Shown piece by piece: positions 40,929 through 50,509 of a DNA stretch of 64,000 nt. The translations under genes and the position numbers were made by a program. A model generated the notes under the pieces. It was not told the origin of the DNA. It saw nothing but the letters and a program-made list of their open reading frames with translations, and did no database searches. The first letter of the stretch is position 1; each line of letters begins with the position of its first letter. The DNA comes from JAFGAS01 sp963809875 (GTDB lineage: Bacteria > Desulfobacterota > Zymogenia > Zymogenales > Zymogenaceae): positions 62,001 through 126,000 of the forward strand of contig CAWELC010000005.1 in assembly GCA_963809875.1 (NCBI GenBank). Direction: 5' to 3'.

Positions 40929-43490
40929 ATGTCGTGTCACTACTACATCGCCCTCTGCCTCCATTTCCACCAGCCTCACTTCCAGCTGAGAAGCGTCCGC
41001 GATCAGGTATTTGCCCGCTGTTACTATCCGATGCTCGAGATGCTGGAGGGGATTAAGGATCCGGGTGAGTCGCTCAAGCTCAATTTCCACATCTCAGGCC
41101 CTCTCATCAACTACGCCTCCCGGCAGGAAAAGGGATTCCTTGACCGGATGAAGGAGCAGGTGGATCGGGGCGTCGTCAAGATCGTCGGCGGTTTTATAGA
41201 TGAGTCGTTTCCTCAGCTCTCGGGCCGCGGCGACGACGCCTATTTCCAGACCCTCAGGTATGGAATCGCCACCGAGCGTTTCTTTGGCGTGCCCGCCGCC
41301 CGATGGGACGGGTTCCACATCGTCGAGCGGGAGGTCGGGGAGGCGCTCCTCCACATGCTTTCCACCGGGCTGGGGGACCTCGGGGCGCTGCCCATCTACT
41401 ACCTGGACGTCGAGACGTTTTTCACCCCCTATTTCAACTCGGAACAGGAGAACCTTTCTCTGAAGCATTTCGGGGTGGTCGACCCGGCCCTCAAGTCGAC
41501 GATGCCCTATTTTAGCCGGGACGCCCTCTTTTCCATCTATCGGGACGAGATCATGGGCATGCCTTTCTTTGTGGTCCCGATCCACAGTGAGCTGCGCTAT
41601 TTCCTGCTGAAGCGACGGCCCATTTTCGGCCCCGATCCCACCTGTACACCCGGACAGTACCTCGCGTTGATCCGCGAGAAGGCCAGGATCGCCTCCGACC
41701 TCATCTACAGGAAATCGAATAAGAAGATCCCCCCGCTGATGTTTATCTTCAACGACGCCGAGCTGTTCGGGCAATGGAGCGGAGACCCCGTCGCGGACCG
41801 CGCGTGGATGGAGGAGTTCTTTTCGCTGGTGGCGGGCGACCCGGAGGCGTCGTTTACCTCGCTTCGTGAATATTACGAGAAATACGGCTACATCGACACG
41901 TACCCGATCAAGACGAGCACGAGCTACACCGAGTTCGAGAACTGGACGATGAAACGGGGCATCCGGGGCGTTACCTTTGGAGATCCGAAGCTGAGGAGGG
42001 TCATCTCGTGCCTGAGGGACCTCGAAAAGGCGCAGGAACAGGTAGAGCGGGTGGTCCTGGACCGCGTCAATTCACAAATCGAGGCCTCCTCGGCCCACTT
42101 CCTGCTCCACGGAATCACCCGACAGGTGCTGGCGTCGCGCAATCGGTATGACCTCATCCGGATATTCATGGCCCAGTACTACTCGAAGGACGTCCTGGAG
42201 GCATACGACCTGATCCAGACCATCAGAAACATCGCCTACCAGGAGGACCCGCGATGGGCCTCCCGGCATCCCAACTTCGGCTCCTGCACCTATTACGACT
42301 TGACGGGGCTGGCATATATCGCGGTGGCCCACCGGCTGGCCGACTACCTGCTGGCCGAGATAACCGAGACGTGGGGTCTTTTTCCGAAGACGACGCTCGA
42401 GATCCTCGACTGGGACTACGACGGCAACGACGAGGTCGTCATCAATACCGATCAGCAGTTCATCGTCATCAGCAAGGTGGCGGGAACCGTCATCCATCAC
42501 CAGATCCACTCTCCCTATTTCAAGGGGATGGACTTCAAAAAGATCCTGATGGCCGCCGAAACCCTCGTCACCGAGATGCCGATGTTTCCGGCCACCGGTT
42601 TTTACAGCCAGTGCCTCATCCATACGGAGCCTGACAGCGAGCTGTGTGTGACCCTCGAGGAGGACTCCCGTGTAGAGTATTGTCGCGACGCCTACCGCGC
42701 AAACTTCGTCGTCAAGGATGACAACGGGAACCTGACGGTAGTCGGCTCCTTCGATTATCGTATTTTCGAGCTTTCGGATTGGTCCATCGACGGGACGACC
42801 CTCATCGTCACCATGGAGGCAACCCAGGACCTTTCCCTGGACGGACAGAAATCGCTTTCGGTCTCCCTGAAGAAGGTCTTTACCGTTTCCGAGGACCGCT
42901 TCGAGGTTAAATTCATCGTCACCAAGCTCTCCGAAATCAAGAGCCCGCTCTGGGCCCGGGTACTTTTCGTCCCCGAGTTGGTCAACTCGGTCACCCCCGC
43001 CGACGACATTGACGGAAAGCTGGAATCCTTCATACGGTTCGTCTCCAACGAATCAACGCGGAAGATCGCGCTCACCTATTACGTGACCACCTTTTCTCCC
43101 GATTCGCCCCGGTTTTCTCAACACGAGACGACCGAAACCGTTTTCCAGCCCCGTGAGCTCCGTTACGGCCTTGTGATCAAGACGCCGCTCTACGGCCGGT
43201 TCTACGATATCCACACCTACCGATTCAACGAATCTACCTCGGACCTCATAGAGGATATGGAGATCTCGCCTGCCGTCCACCACTTCTACCAGGGGTACGT
43301 ATTCGAGGATCATTCGCGCCTGGGCTACCACCAGTCCGGGGTCAAGATTTCTCCGATATTCAACATTCCTCCGGGGAAAACCACCTCCTATGAGGTTTCC
43401 CTCACACGCGAGATCAGAGAGATCGGAGCCGACCCGACCCTCTTCGACGGCGCCGTCTCGCTCATTCAGGACAATCGGAGGAGTTCGTGA
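40929..43490 (+). CDS. GH57 alpha-glucan-active enzyme with C-terminal beta domains
   Basis: The 853-residue protein is a glycoside hydrolase family 57 enzyme. The family opening LHFHQPHF is at residues 12-18. The likely nucleophile is Glu133 or Glu135 in FHIVEREV and the acid/base Asp276 in FIFNDAELFGQWSG. The last 350 residues look like the beta-sandwich domains (DUF1925/1926-like) of GH57 amylases and glucanotransferases. It probably cleaves or transfers alpha-1,4-glucan chains. It is the first gene of a six-gene operon and overlaps the next gene by GTGA at 43487-43490. Confidence 0.85.
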   Translation: MSCHYYIALCLHFHQPHFQLRSVRDQVFARCYYPMLEMLEGIKDPGESLKLNFHISGPLINYASRQEKGFLDRMKEQVDRGVVKIVGGFIDESFPQLSGRGDDAYFQTLRYGIATERFFGVPAARWDGFHIVEREVGEALLHMLSTGLGDLGALPIYYLDVETFFTPYFNSEQENLSLKHFGVVDPALKSTMPYFSRDALFSIYRDEIMGMPFFVVPIHSELRYFLLKRRPIFGPDPTCTPGQYLALIREKARIASDLIYRKSNKKIPPLMFIFNDAELFGQWSGDPVADRAWMEEFFSLVAGDPEASFTSLREYYEKYGYIDTYPIKTSTSYTEFENWTMKRGIRGVTFGDPKLRRVISCLRDLEKAQEQVERVVLDRVNSQIEASSAHFLLHGITRQVLASRNRYDLIRIFMAQYYSKDVLEAYDLIQTIRNIAYQEDPRWASRHPNFGSCTYYDLTGLAYIAVAHRLADYLLAEITETWGLFPKTTLEILDWDYDGNDEVVINTDQQFIVISKVAGTVIHHQIHSPYFKGMDFKKILMAAETLVTEMPMFPATGFYSQCLIHTEPDSELCVTLEEDSRVEYCRDAYRANFVVKDDNGNLTVVGSFDYRIFELSDWSIDGTTLIVTMEATQDLSLDGQKSLSVSLKKVFTVSEDRFEVKFIVTKLSEIKSPLWARVLFVPELVNSVTPADDIDGKLESFIRFVSNESTRKIALTYYVTTFSPDSPRFSQHETTETVFQPRELRYGLVIKTPLYGRFYDIHTYRFNESTSDLIEDMEISPAVHHFYQGYVFEDHSRLGYHQSGVKISPIFNIPPGKTTSYEVSLTREIREIGADPTLFDGAVSLIQDNRRSS

Positions 43491-45640
43491 CGGACGTTCG
43501 GGTCGCCTTTCTGTGGCATATGCACCAGCCCAGCTACAGGGACCCGGGCACAGGCGGCTACATCCTTCCTTTCGTTCGGCTGCACGGCACCAAAGGCTAC
43601 TACGACATGGCCAGGATGGCCGAGGAATTCCCCGATATTCGAATAACCATAAACCTCGTCCCGTCCCTGATAATGCAGATCAAAGACTACGCCGAGGGAA
43701 CCGCCCGTGACGCCTTCGTCGATTTGACGCTCGCGGCCGCGGCGGATCTCTCGTCGACGGAAAAGTTCTTTGTCATAAACAACTTCTTCATGAATCGGTG
43801 GGATACCCACGTCAACCCCTATCCGCGCTACCGGGAACTCCTCTTCATGCGCGGGACGGCCCCGGTCAAAGAGGACCCCACGGACGTTTGTGCCCGGTTT
43901 TCCGATCGAGACATAACGGACCTTCAGCTCCTGTTCAACCTTACCTGGATGGGCTATTTCGTGAAACGGGACTTTCCCCAGATAGGAGAGCTGATCAGGA
44001 AGGGCAGGGGCTTTTCGGAGGCCGATAAGGCCGCCGTCATCGAGGTGCAGCGGGAGGTCATGCGGCGACTCATCGGGCTCTACCGCAAGATATACGAGAC
44101 GGGGACCGCCGAGCTCACCACCAGCCCGTTTTATCATCCGATCCTTCCGCTGTTGATCGACAATACTATGGCAAGGCGGGCACTGCCCGGTCTGGCCCTC
44201 CCCCAACGCTTCGCCCATCCCGAGGACGCGAGGAGGCAGCTTGCCGCCGGCGTCGAGCTTTTTGCCGAGGCGTTCGGACGACACCCCCAGGGGCTCTGGC
44301 CCTCCGAGGGCTCGGTCTGTCCGGAGCTCATCCCGCTGGTTCGTGAGGCCGGCATCGAGTGGATAGCCACGGATCAGGACATCCTCTTCAATTCGCGGCT
44401 CCGGGACGGTTTGCCTCCCGACCTGTACGTCCCGTACCGGGCGGCCCATGACGGAGCGGAAGTCTCCGTCGTCTTCCGTGACAGAAAACTGTCCGATCTC
44501 ATCAGCTTCTCGTACGCCACCAACCCGCCGGATGTGGCAGGCGCCGACTTCATGCGCCATGTTCAGCGCATCGGAGAAGGGCGGGGGAACCGGCCCACCC
44601 TCGTGACGGTTATCCTGGACGGTGAAAACCCCTGGGAAGGATATCCGGACGCGGGGGAAGGCTTTCTCAGGCACGTATACGGTGCGCTTTCGGACGGTCC
44701 CACCGCCCGTTCGAGCAGTGTCGGACAATACCTCCGAGAACACTACCCGAGCCGGACGGCCGATCCACTCTTTTCGGGATCGTGGATAAACCATAATTAC
44801 GCCGTCTGGATCGGGCAGCCCGAAGACAATGCGGCCTGGGATATGCTGGCTCTCGTGAGGGATCATCTGGTTCGGTTTGCCGAGTCGTCGCTCGATAAGG
44901 AGACGATCGGTCGCGCCTGGGAGGAGATCCACGCCGCCGAAGGGAGCGACTGGTTCTGGTGGTTCGGCGACGATTTCCACACCGAGCAGGCCGACGAGTT
45001 CGACTTCCTCTTCCGGGAGCGTCTGAAGAACGTCTACCGAATCATTGGGCAGGAGCCGCCCCAGTTGTTGTCGATTCCCATCAAGGGGGCGCGCCGGGTG
45101 CTTGAAACGCGGCCTCCCGTCGGTTTCATTGCCCCCGTCATCGATGGGACGATCAACGACTTTTATGAGTGGGCTAACGCCGGCTACTATGAATTCGATC
45201 TCTCCGCGGGTGTGATGCACGGCGGTCTCACCATGATCGAGTGCATCTACTTCGGCTTTTCGCTCAAAGATTTCTTCGTCCGCATCGACTATCGGCAACC
45301 GCCTGAAGGCGAGCCCTGCGTCATCCATTTCTTTGTCCGGGCAAAGCACGACTATGAGATCGTCTTACCCCTGGCTGTCGGACAGCGGACCTACACCCTT
45401 TCGGTCTCGTCGGATGCGCACGCCTACGTTCCGGTGGGGGAATACGAGCGGGCGGGAGTGGGCAGAATAGTGGAATTTTTTATCCCGTTTGCCGAGCTCG
45501 ATCTCGATCCGGGTGACTCGTTCTCCTTCTTCGCGGAGGTCGAGACGGAAGGCGTGTCGATTCTGCGCTGTCCCCGGCGGGGAAGCCTTGCGGCCAAGGC
45601 GCCCGACGAAAACTTCGAGCTGGAAAATTGGAGCGTGTAG
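43487..45640 (+). CDS. GH57 alpha-amylase/pullulanase-like enzyme
   Basis: The 717-residue protein starts at a GTG overlapping the stop of the previous gene. The family motif is FLWHMHQPSY (residues 9-18). The nucleophile is probably Glu274 in LWPSEGSVCPEL and the acid/base Asp378 in TVILDGENPWEGYPD, as in the larger GH57 amylopullulanase-type proteins. The C-terminal part (from about 550) is a beta domain (VGFIAPVIDGTINDFYEWANAGYY) like a carbohydrate-binding or DOMON-like module. It may debranch or hydrolyse stored glucan. Next gene 2 bp downstream. Confidence 0.85.
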   Translation: MTDVRVAFLWHMHQPSYRDPGTGGYILPFVRLHGTKGYYDMARMAEEFPDIRITINLVPSLIMQIKDYAEGTARDAFVDLTLAAAADLSSTEKFFVINNFFMNRWDTHVNPYPRYRELLFMRGTAPVKEDPTDVCARFSDRDITDLQLLFNLTWMGYFVKRDFPQIGELIRKGRGFSEADKAAVIEVQREVMRRLIGLYRKIYETGTAELTTSPFYHPILPLLIDNTMARRALPGLALPQRFAHPEDARRQLAAGVELFAEAFGRHPQGLWPSEGSVCPELIPLVREAGIEWIATDQDILFNSRLRDGLPPDLYVPYRAAHDGAEVSVVFRDRKLSDLISFSYATNPPDVAGADFMRHVQRIGEGRGNRPTLVTVILDGENPWEGYPDAGEGFLRHVYGALSDGPTARSSSVGQYLREHYPSRTADPLFSGSWINHNYAVWIGQPEDNAAWDMLALVRDHLVRFAESSLDKETIGRAWEEIHAAEGSDWFWWFGDDFHTEQADEFDFLFRERLKNVYRIIGQEPPQLLSIPIKGARRVLETRPPVGFIAPVIDGTINDFYEWANAGYYEFDLSAGVMHGGLTMIECIYFGFSLKDFFVRIDYRQPPEGEPCVIHFFVRAKHDYEIVLPLAVGQRTYTLSVSSDAHAYVPVGEYERAGVGRIVEFFIPFAELDLDPGDSFSFFAEVETEGVSILRCPRRGSLAAKAPDENFELENWSV

Positions 45641-45642
45641 CG

Positions 45643-47761
45643 ATGGGCGTTAATCTGATGATCGCGGTCCATAATCACCAGCCCGTGGGAAACTTTCCCT
45701 GGGTCTTCGAAGGGGCCTTCGATCGTTCATACGGCCCGTTCCTTGAACTCCTCAAGAGGTACCCGGATATCAGGATCACCCTTCACAACTCGGGCCCCCT
45801 CATCGACTGGATGGAGGATAACCGGCCCGAATATCTCGATGCGGTGCGGGAAATGTCCGTTGCCGGCCAGGTTGAGGTGATGGGGGGCGGGTATTATGAG
45901 CCGATCCTCACGATCATACCCGAACAGGATGCGGCGGCACAGATCGACCGGATGAACCGGTACGTAAAGCGTCGGTTTGGAAAGGCCCCCGCGGGGCTCT
46001 GGATGACCGAGCGGGTCTGGGAGCCGACACTGCCCCGTATAACCGATCGAGGAGGGATCAGATATACCCTTCTGGACGATACCCATTTCCGGTATGCCGG
46101 ACTCGTGGACGACGAGCTCTTCGGTTACTACGTCACGGAATATTCGGGGCACACGCTTTCTGTCTTTCCGATCGACCGGGGGCTGCGCTACGCCATTCCC
46201 TTCCACGAGCCCCAGGAGACTATCGCCCGGCTGGCCGAGATCGCCCGGGACAGGCCGGGCGCCGGAGTGGTATACGGGGATGACGGGGAAAAATTCGGCC
46301 TCTGGCCCGGCACCCACCAGTGGGTCTACGAGGAGGGTTGGCTCGTACGATTCTTCGAGATGATCCTCCAAAACAGAGACTGGATCACGCTCATGACCTT
46401 CTCCGAGTACCTCGATCGCTACCCGCCGAGCGGCAGGGTCTACCTGCCCACCGCCAGCTACGAGGAGATGACCGAATGGGCGCTGCCGGCGGCGGCTATC
46501 CTGAAATACCGGGACCTTAAGAAGAAACTCACCGATGACGGGGTCATTGAATCCGCGCGGCCCTTCGTCCGCGGCGGGTTTTTCTCCAACTTCCTGTCCA
46601 AATACCGCGAGTCCAACAACATGCACAAGCGGATGCTGTTGGTGAGCGCGACAGGTGGCGGCGGCGCCGAAGGAAAGACGCGAGGCCGCTCTGCCGCTCC
46701 TGCTTTCCGCCCAGTGTAACTGCGCCTACTGGCACGGGCTTTTCGGCGGCCTCTACCTCAACTACCTGCGCCATGCGGTCTACAAGGACCTCTGCGCCGC
46801 CCAGCGCATCGTGGAGAAGGGGACGACGCCGTCCTTCCAGCGGTACGATTTCGACGCGGACGGACACGAGGAACTACTCGTCTCAACCTCGGGCCTCCAC
46901 GTCGGGGTAGCGCCGGCGGCCGGCGGCTCGCTCTTTCATCTGGATCTCGTCGATTACGACTTTTGCCTCTCCAACACGATGTCCCGGGTTTTCGAGGCCT
47001 ATCACGACGAATTCAGGCGGGCCTCGTCGCGCCACGAAGACGACGGACACCCCGAGTCTATTCACGAGCGCATGGTCGTCAAGGAAGAGGGGCTCATGGA
47101 CATCCTGACCTACGACCGTTATCCGCGATACAGTTTCCTGGACCACGTGTTCCATGCGCCCGTAGGGGCCGAAGACCTGATGCACAACAACTACGAGGAG
47201 GCCGGCGATTTTGTGACGGGCGCTTATGAAGTCTCCGAGGTTTCCCGGACAAAGGACGCCGTCGCGATCTCTCTTTTTCGTGAAGGAACGATCCTGATCG
47301 GTTCAAAAAGGATTTCCCTCGGGATAAAAAAGATATATACTATGAAAGAGGGATCGCCCTCGGCGGCGGTCCGATACGTTCTGGTCGGCCGGGAGGACAA
47401 GGAATGCTCGTTCTTCTTCGGGGTCGAGAATAACTTTACGCTCCTGGCCGGAGACGACCCTTTGCGATACCTGCTTGCCGGCGATGACTCGAGACGGGCG
47501 ATGAACTCTCAGGGGGAGACCCAATCGGCCGATCATTTCTCGATTGTCGACGAATTTTCCGGATTTAAGGTCGAGTTTCATCTCTCCCGGGCCGCGCGGC
47601 TTGCCTACTACGGGGTCCAAACAGCATCGAACTCCGAGGGGGGGCTGGAGCGAACCTACCAGGGGACGTGCATCGTCTCTCTGTTTCCCGTAACCCTTCG
47701 AGAGGGCGTGGAATATGAGGTCGAGCTCTCTATGACCGTATCGTCGTTCGGCAAGAGGTGA
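45643..47761 (+). CDS. GH57 4-alpha-glucanotransferase, frameshifted
   Basis: The N-terminal half closely follows the Thermococcus litoralis 4-alpha-glucanotransferase pattern: HNHQPVGNFPWVFE, GLWMTERVWEP with Glu123 and VVYGDDGEKFGLWPG with Asp214, the same residue numbers as in that enzyme. It moves maltooligosaccharide units between chains. The second half (SAQCNCAYWHGLFGGLYL onward) is in another frame because of one extra G near 46653-46657 (ACAGGTGGCGG); skipping it restores VSATVAAAPKERREAA. Full length would be about 705 aa. The ATG at 45643 has GGAG upstream. Confidence 0.9.
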
Positions 47762-49485
47762 CATCCATGGAACCTACCGGCTCCTTTACCTTCGTGCTCC
47801 ACTCCCACCTTCCGTACGTCCTGTTCCACGGGAGGTGGCCGCACGGCACGGACTGGCTCAATGAGGCCTCGGCGGAGACCTATATCCCGCTCATCAACGT
47901 CATCAAGCGGCTGGCGGCCGACGGTATCGCCTCCAAGATCACCCTCGGTGTCACGCCGATCCTGGCGGAGCAGCTGTCTTCCCCGTTGTTCGCGGACGGA
48001 TTTATCTCCTACCTGAAGCAGAAGATCGACGCCTCGAGGGACGATATCAGGGAATTCGAGCGCCACGGCCAGAAGGAGCTCTTGGGGCTCGCGGCGATGT
48101 GGGAGTCCTATTACGCGGATATTCACGAGAGCTTCGTGTCGGGGTGTCACTCGGATATCATCGGTGAGTTGAGAAAGCTCAAGGAACAGGGCGCCATCGA
48201 GATCATCACATCGGCCGCGACCCACGGCTACCTGCCGCTGATCGGGTACGATCAGGCCGTTCGTGCGCAAATCGAGATCGGGGCGCGCACCCACATGCGC
48301 CATTTCGGATCGAGGCCTTCGGGAATCTGGCTTCCCGAATGTGCGTACCGTCCCGGCTATGTCTGGGAGTTTCCCGTCGACGGCGGGGGGAAGGGCTATC
48401 CGCGCCGGGGGATCGAGGAGTTCCTCTACGACGCCGGGATCTCCTATTTTGTCGTTGACTCCCACCTGCTGGAGGGGGGCAAGGCCGTCGGAGCTTACCT
48501 CGACCGTTTCGAGGGACTCAAGGAAATCTGGGACCGCTTCATATCGGAGTACCGGGAGACGGTCGTCGATGAGCCTCGGTCTCCGTACGAATCGTACGCC
48601 GTGTCGTCTGCCAACGGTCCCAAGACCGCTTCCATCTTCACCCGGGATCCGAGGAGCGCGTTGGTGGTCTGGAGCGGAGAGCACGGGTACCCCGGGGACG
48701 GCAACTACCTCGATTTTCACAAGAAACATTTCCCCGGCGGCAACCGCTACTGGAAGGTCACCGGATCGAAGGTAGACCTCGGTGACAAACAGATCTATGA
48801 TCCCCGGGTTATCCCGGACCGCGTCCGGGAGAACGCCGCCCACTTCTCCGGGCTGATTCGCCGGACGCTCGCTGATTTTTCCCTGGACTATAAACGCCCC
48901 GGGATAGTGACGGCTCCCTATGACACGGAGCTCTTCGGCCATTGGTGGTTCGAGGGGCCCCGGTTTATCTATCAGGTCATCAGGGAGCTTGCCGAAGATC
49001 CATCGGTCCGCCTGATGACGCTGACCGAACACCACGAGGTATACCCACCGCGAAGGGTCGTGCGTATCCCCGAGGGCTCCTGGGGAGAGGGGGGCTTCCA
49101 CTGGATCTGGTTCAACGACTGGACCAAATGGACCTGGCGACACGTCTACGAAGCGGAAAAGAAGATGATAGAGCTTGCCGACGCCACTGCCGGGAATACG
49201 GATCCGGGCCTGGCCCGTGTGTGTGCCCAGACGGGCAGGGAGCTGCTGCTGCTGGAAAGCTCCGACTGGCAGTTCCTCATCTCCACCTGGAGCGCCCGGG
49301 ATTATGCCGAGACGCGTTTCTCGGAGCACTTCAACGACTTTACGAGACTTGCCGACATAGCGCAACATATCATGGGTGGGCACCAGCCTTCCACGGGAGA
49401 CTGGGAGTTCGTCGGGGACATGGAGAAGAAAGACGGGCCGTTTGCCGACCTGGATATCGGCCTCTGGAGGTCCGACACCCCATGA
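47758..49485 (+). CDS. GH57 1,4-alpha-glucan branching enzyme
   Basis: The 575-residue protein matches the GH57 branching-enzyme branch (TK1436-like, DUF1957). FVLHSHLPYV is the opening motif, GIWLPECAYRPGY carries the nucleophile (Glu194) and TAPYDTELFGHWWFEGP the Asp389 acid/base. The C-terminus (WQFLISTWSARDYAETRFSEHFNDF) also fits. It would add alpha-1,6 branches, replacing a GH13 GlgB. A GTG at 47758 overlaps the previous stop; an ATG at 47767 is the alternative start. Confidence 0.9.
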   Translation: MTSMEPTGSFTFVLHSHLPYVLFHGRWPHGTDWLNEASAETYIPLINVIKRLAADGIASKITLGVTPILAEQLSSPLFADGFISYLKQKIDASRDDIREFERHGQKELLGLAAMWESYYADIHESFVSGCHSDIIGELRKLKEQGAIEIITSAATHGYLPLIGYDQAVRAQIEIGARTHMRHFGSRPSGIWLPECAYRPGYVWEFPVDGGGKGYPRRGIEEFLYDAGISYFVVDSHLLEGGKAVGAYLDRFEGLKEIWDRFISEYRETVVDEPRSPYESYAVSSANGPKTASIFTRDPRSALVVWSGEHGYPGDGNYLDFHKKHFPGGNRYWKVTGSKVDLGDKQIYDPRVIPDRVRENAAHFSGLIRRTLADFSLDYKRPGIVTAPYDTELFGHWWFEGPRFIYQVIRELAEDPSVRLMTLTEHHEVYPPRRVVRIPEGSWGEGGFHWIWFNDWTKWTWRHVYEAEKKMIELADATAGNTDPGLARVCAQTGRELLLLESSDWQFLISTWSARDYAETRFSEHFNDFTRLADIAQHIMGGHQPSTGDWEFVGDMEKKDGPFADLDIGLWRSDTP

Positions 49486-49498
49486 CAGGAGGAGTTTC

Positions 49499-50509
49499 AT
49501 GCCGGAGTTGAGGAAGGACCCGATTATCGAACGGTGGGTAATTATCTCCACGGAGCGAGGCAAGCGGCCGATGACTTTCGAAGAGAAGGAGGAGGAGCGC
49601 AAGGGAGGATTTTGCCCGTTCGATACGGGAAACGAAGACAAGACCCCGAAGGAGATTACGGCTATTCGAGACTCCGGCACCGCTCCGAACACCCCGGGCT
49701 GGCACCTCCGGGTGGTGCCCAATAAGTTTCCCGCGCTCATGGTGGAAGGCGACCTCAACCGCCGCGGCGACGGGATGTACGACAAGATGAACGGTATCGG
49801 CGCCCACGAGGTGATCATCGAGACGCCGGATCATGCCCTGACGCTGGCCGACCTGCCGCTGCCCAGGATTGCCGATGTCATGGTTGCCTACCGGGACCGT
49901 ATCGCGGATCTCAAGAAGGACCGGCGCTTTCGGTTCGTGATGATCTTCAAGAACGAGGGGAGTATCGCCGGGGCCTCGCTCGAGCACACACACAGCCAGC
50001 TCATCGCGCTGCCCGAGGTGCCGATCACCGTCCTGGAGGAGATAGAGGGCGCCCGGCGGTTCTACGCCTATAAGGAGCGCTGCATCTTCTGCGACATCAT
50101 CTCCGAGGAGCTCACCAAGCGCAGCCGACTGGTATGCGAGAACCCGACGTTCGTGGCGATAGCCCCGTACGCGCCCCGTTTCCCGTTCGAGACCTGGATT
50201 TTCCCCAAGGGACACTATCCCCGCTACGAGGAAGGGCCCCGGGAGCTCTACGAGGCGCTGGCGCACATCCTGAGCGAGCTGCTGCGCCGCCTTAACAAGG
50301 GGCTGCGCAACCCGCCGTACAACTATATCCTTCACACCTCCCCCTTCAATGATTCGCAGTCCGATAACGTCGGCCACCTCTACCACTGGCATATCGAGGT
50401 GATGCCGCGGCTTACCAAGGTAGCGGGCTTTGAGTGGGGCTCAGGCTTTTACATCAACCCGACCCCGCCGGAAGAGGCGGCCGAGTTTCTGCGAGAGGTA
50501 GAGCTATGA
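49499..50509 (+). CDS. galT: GalT-family nucleotidyltransferase
   Basis: The 336-residue protein belongs to the galactose-1-phosphate uridylyltransferase family (HIT superfamily). PELRKDPIIERWVIIST is the typical start, the active-site motif is EHTHSQLIAL (HxHxQ with Thr instead of the usual Pro) and the end YHWHIEVMPRL carries a further metal or phosphate-binding His pair. AGGAGG precedes the ATG at 49499. It sits between a branching enzyme and glycogen synthase rather than with galK or galE, so it may handle glucose-1-phosphate and UDP- or ADP-glucose. The family also includes ADP-glucose phosphorylase. Confidence 0.85.
   Translation: MPELRKDPIIERWVIISTERGKRPMTFEEKEEERKGGFCPFDTGNEDKTPKEITAIRDSGTAPNTPGWHLRVVPNKFPALMVEGDLNRRGDGMYDKMNGIGAHEVIIETPDHALTLADLPLPRIADVMVAYRDRIADLKKDRRFRFVMIFKNEGSIAGASLEHTHSQLIALPEVPITVLEEIEGARRFYAYKERCIFCDIISEELTKRSRLVCENPTFVAIAPYAPRFPFETWIFPKGHYPRYEEGPRELYEALAHILSELLRRLNKGLRNPPYNYILHTSPFNDSQSDNVGHLYHWHIEVMPRLTKVAGFEWGSGFYINPTPPEEAAEFLREVEL

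Noticed and set aside
43466..45349. 627-codon minus-strand frame opposite the second GH57 gene
   Set aside because: The plus strand encodes GH57 motifs in the right order and overlaps its neighbour by GTGA. The minus frame has no family features.
47656..49818. 720-codon minus-strand frame opposite the branching enzyme and galT
   Set aside because: It spans parts of three plus-strand genes with clear motifs and has Arg/Gly/Pro-rich antisense composition.
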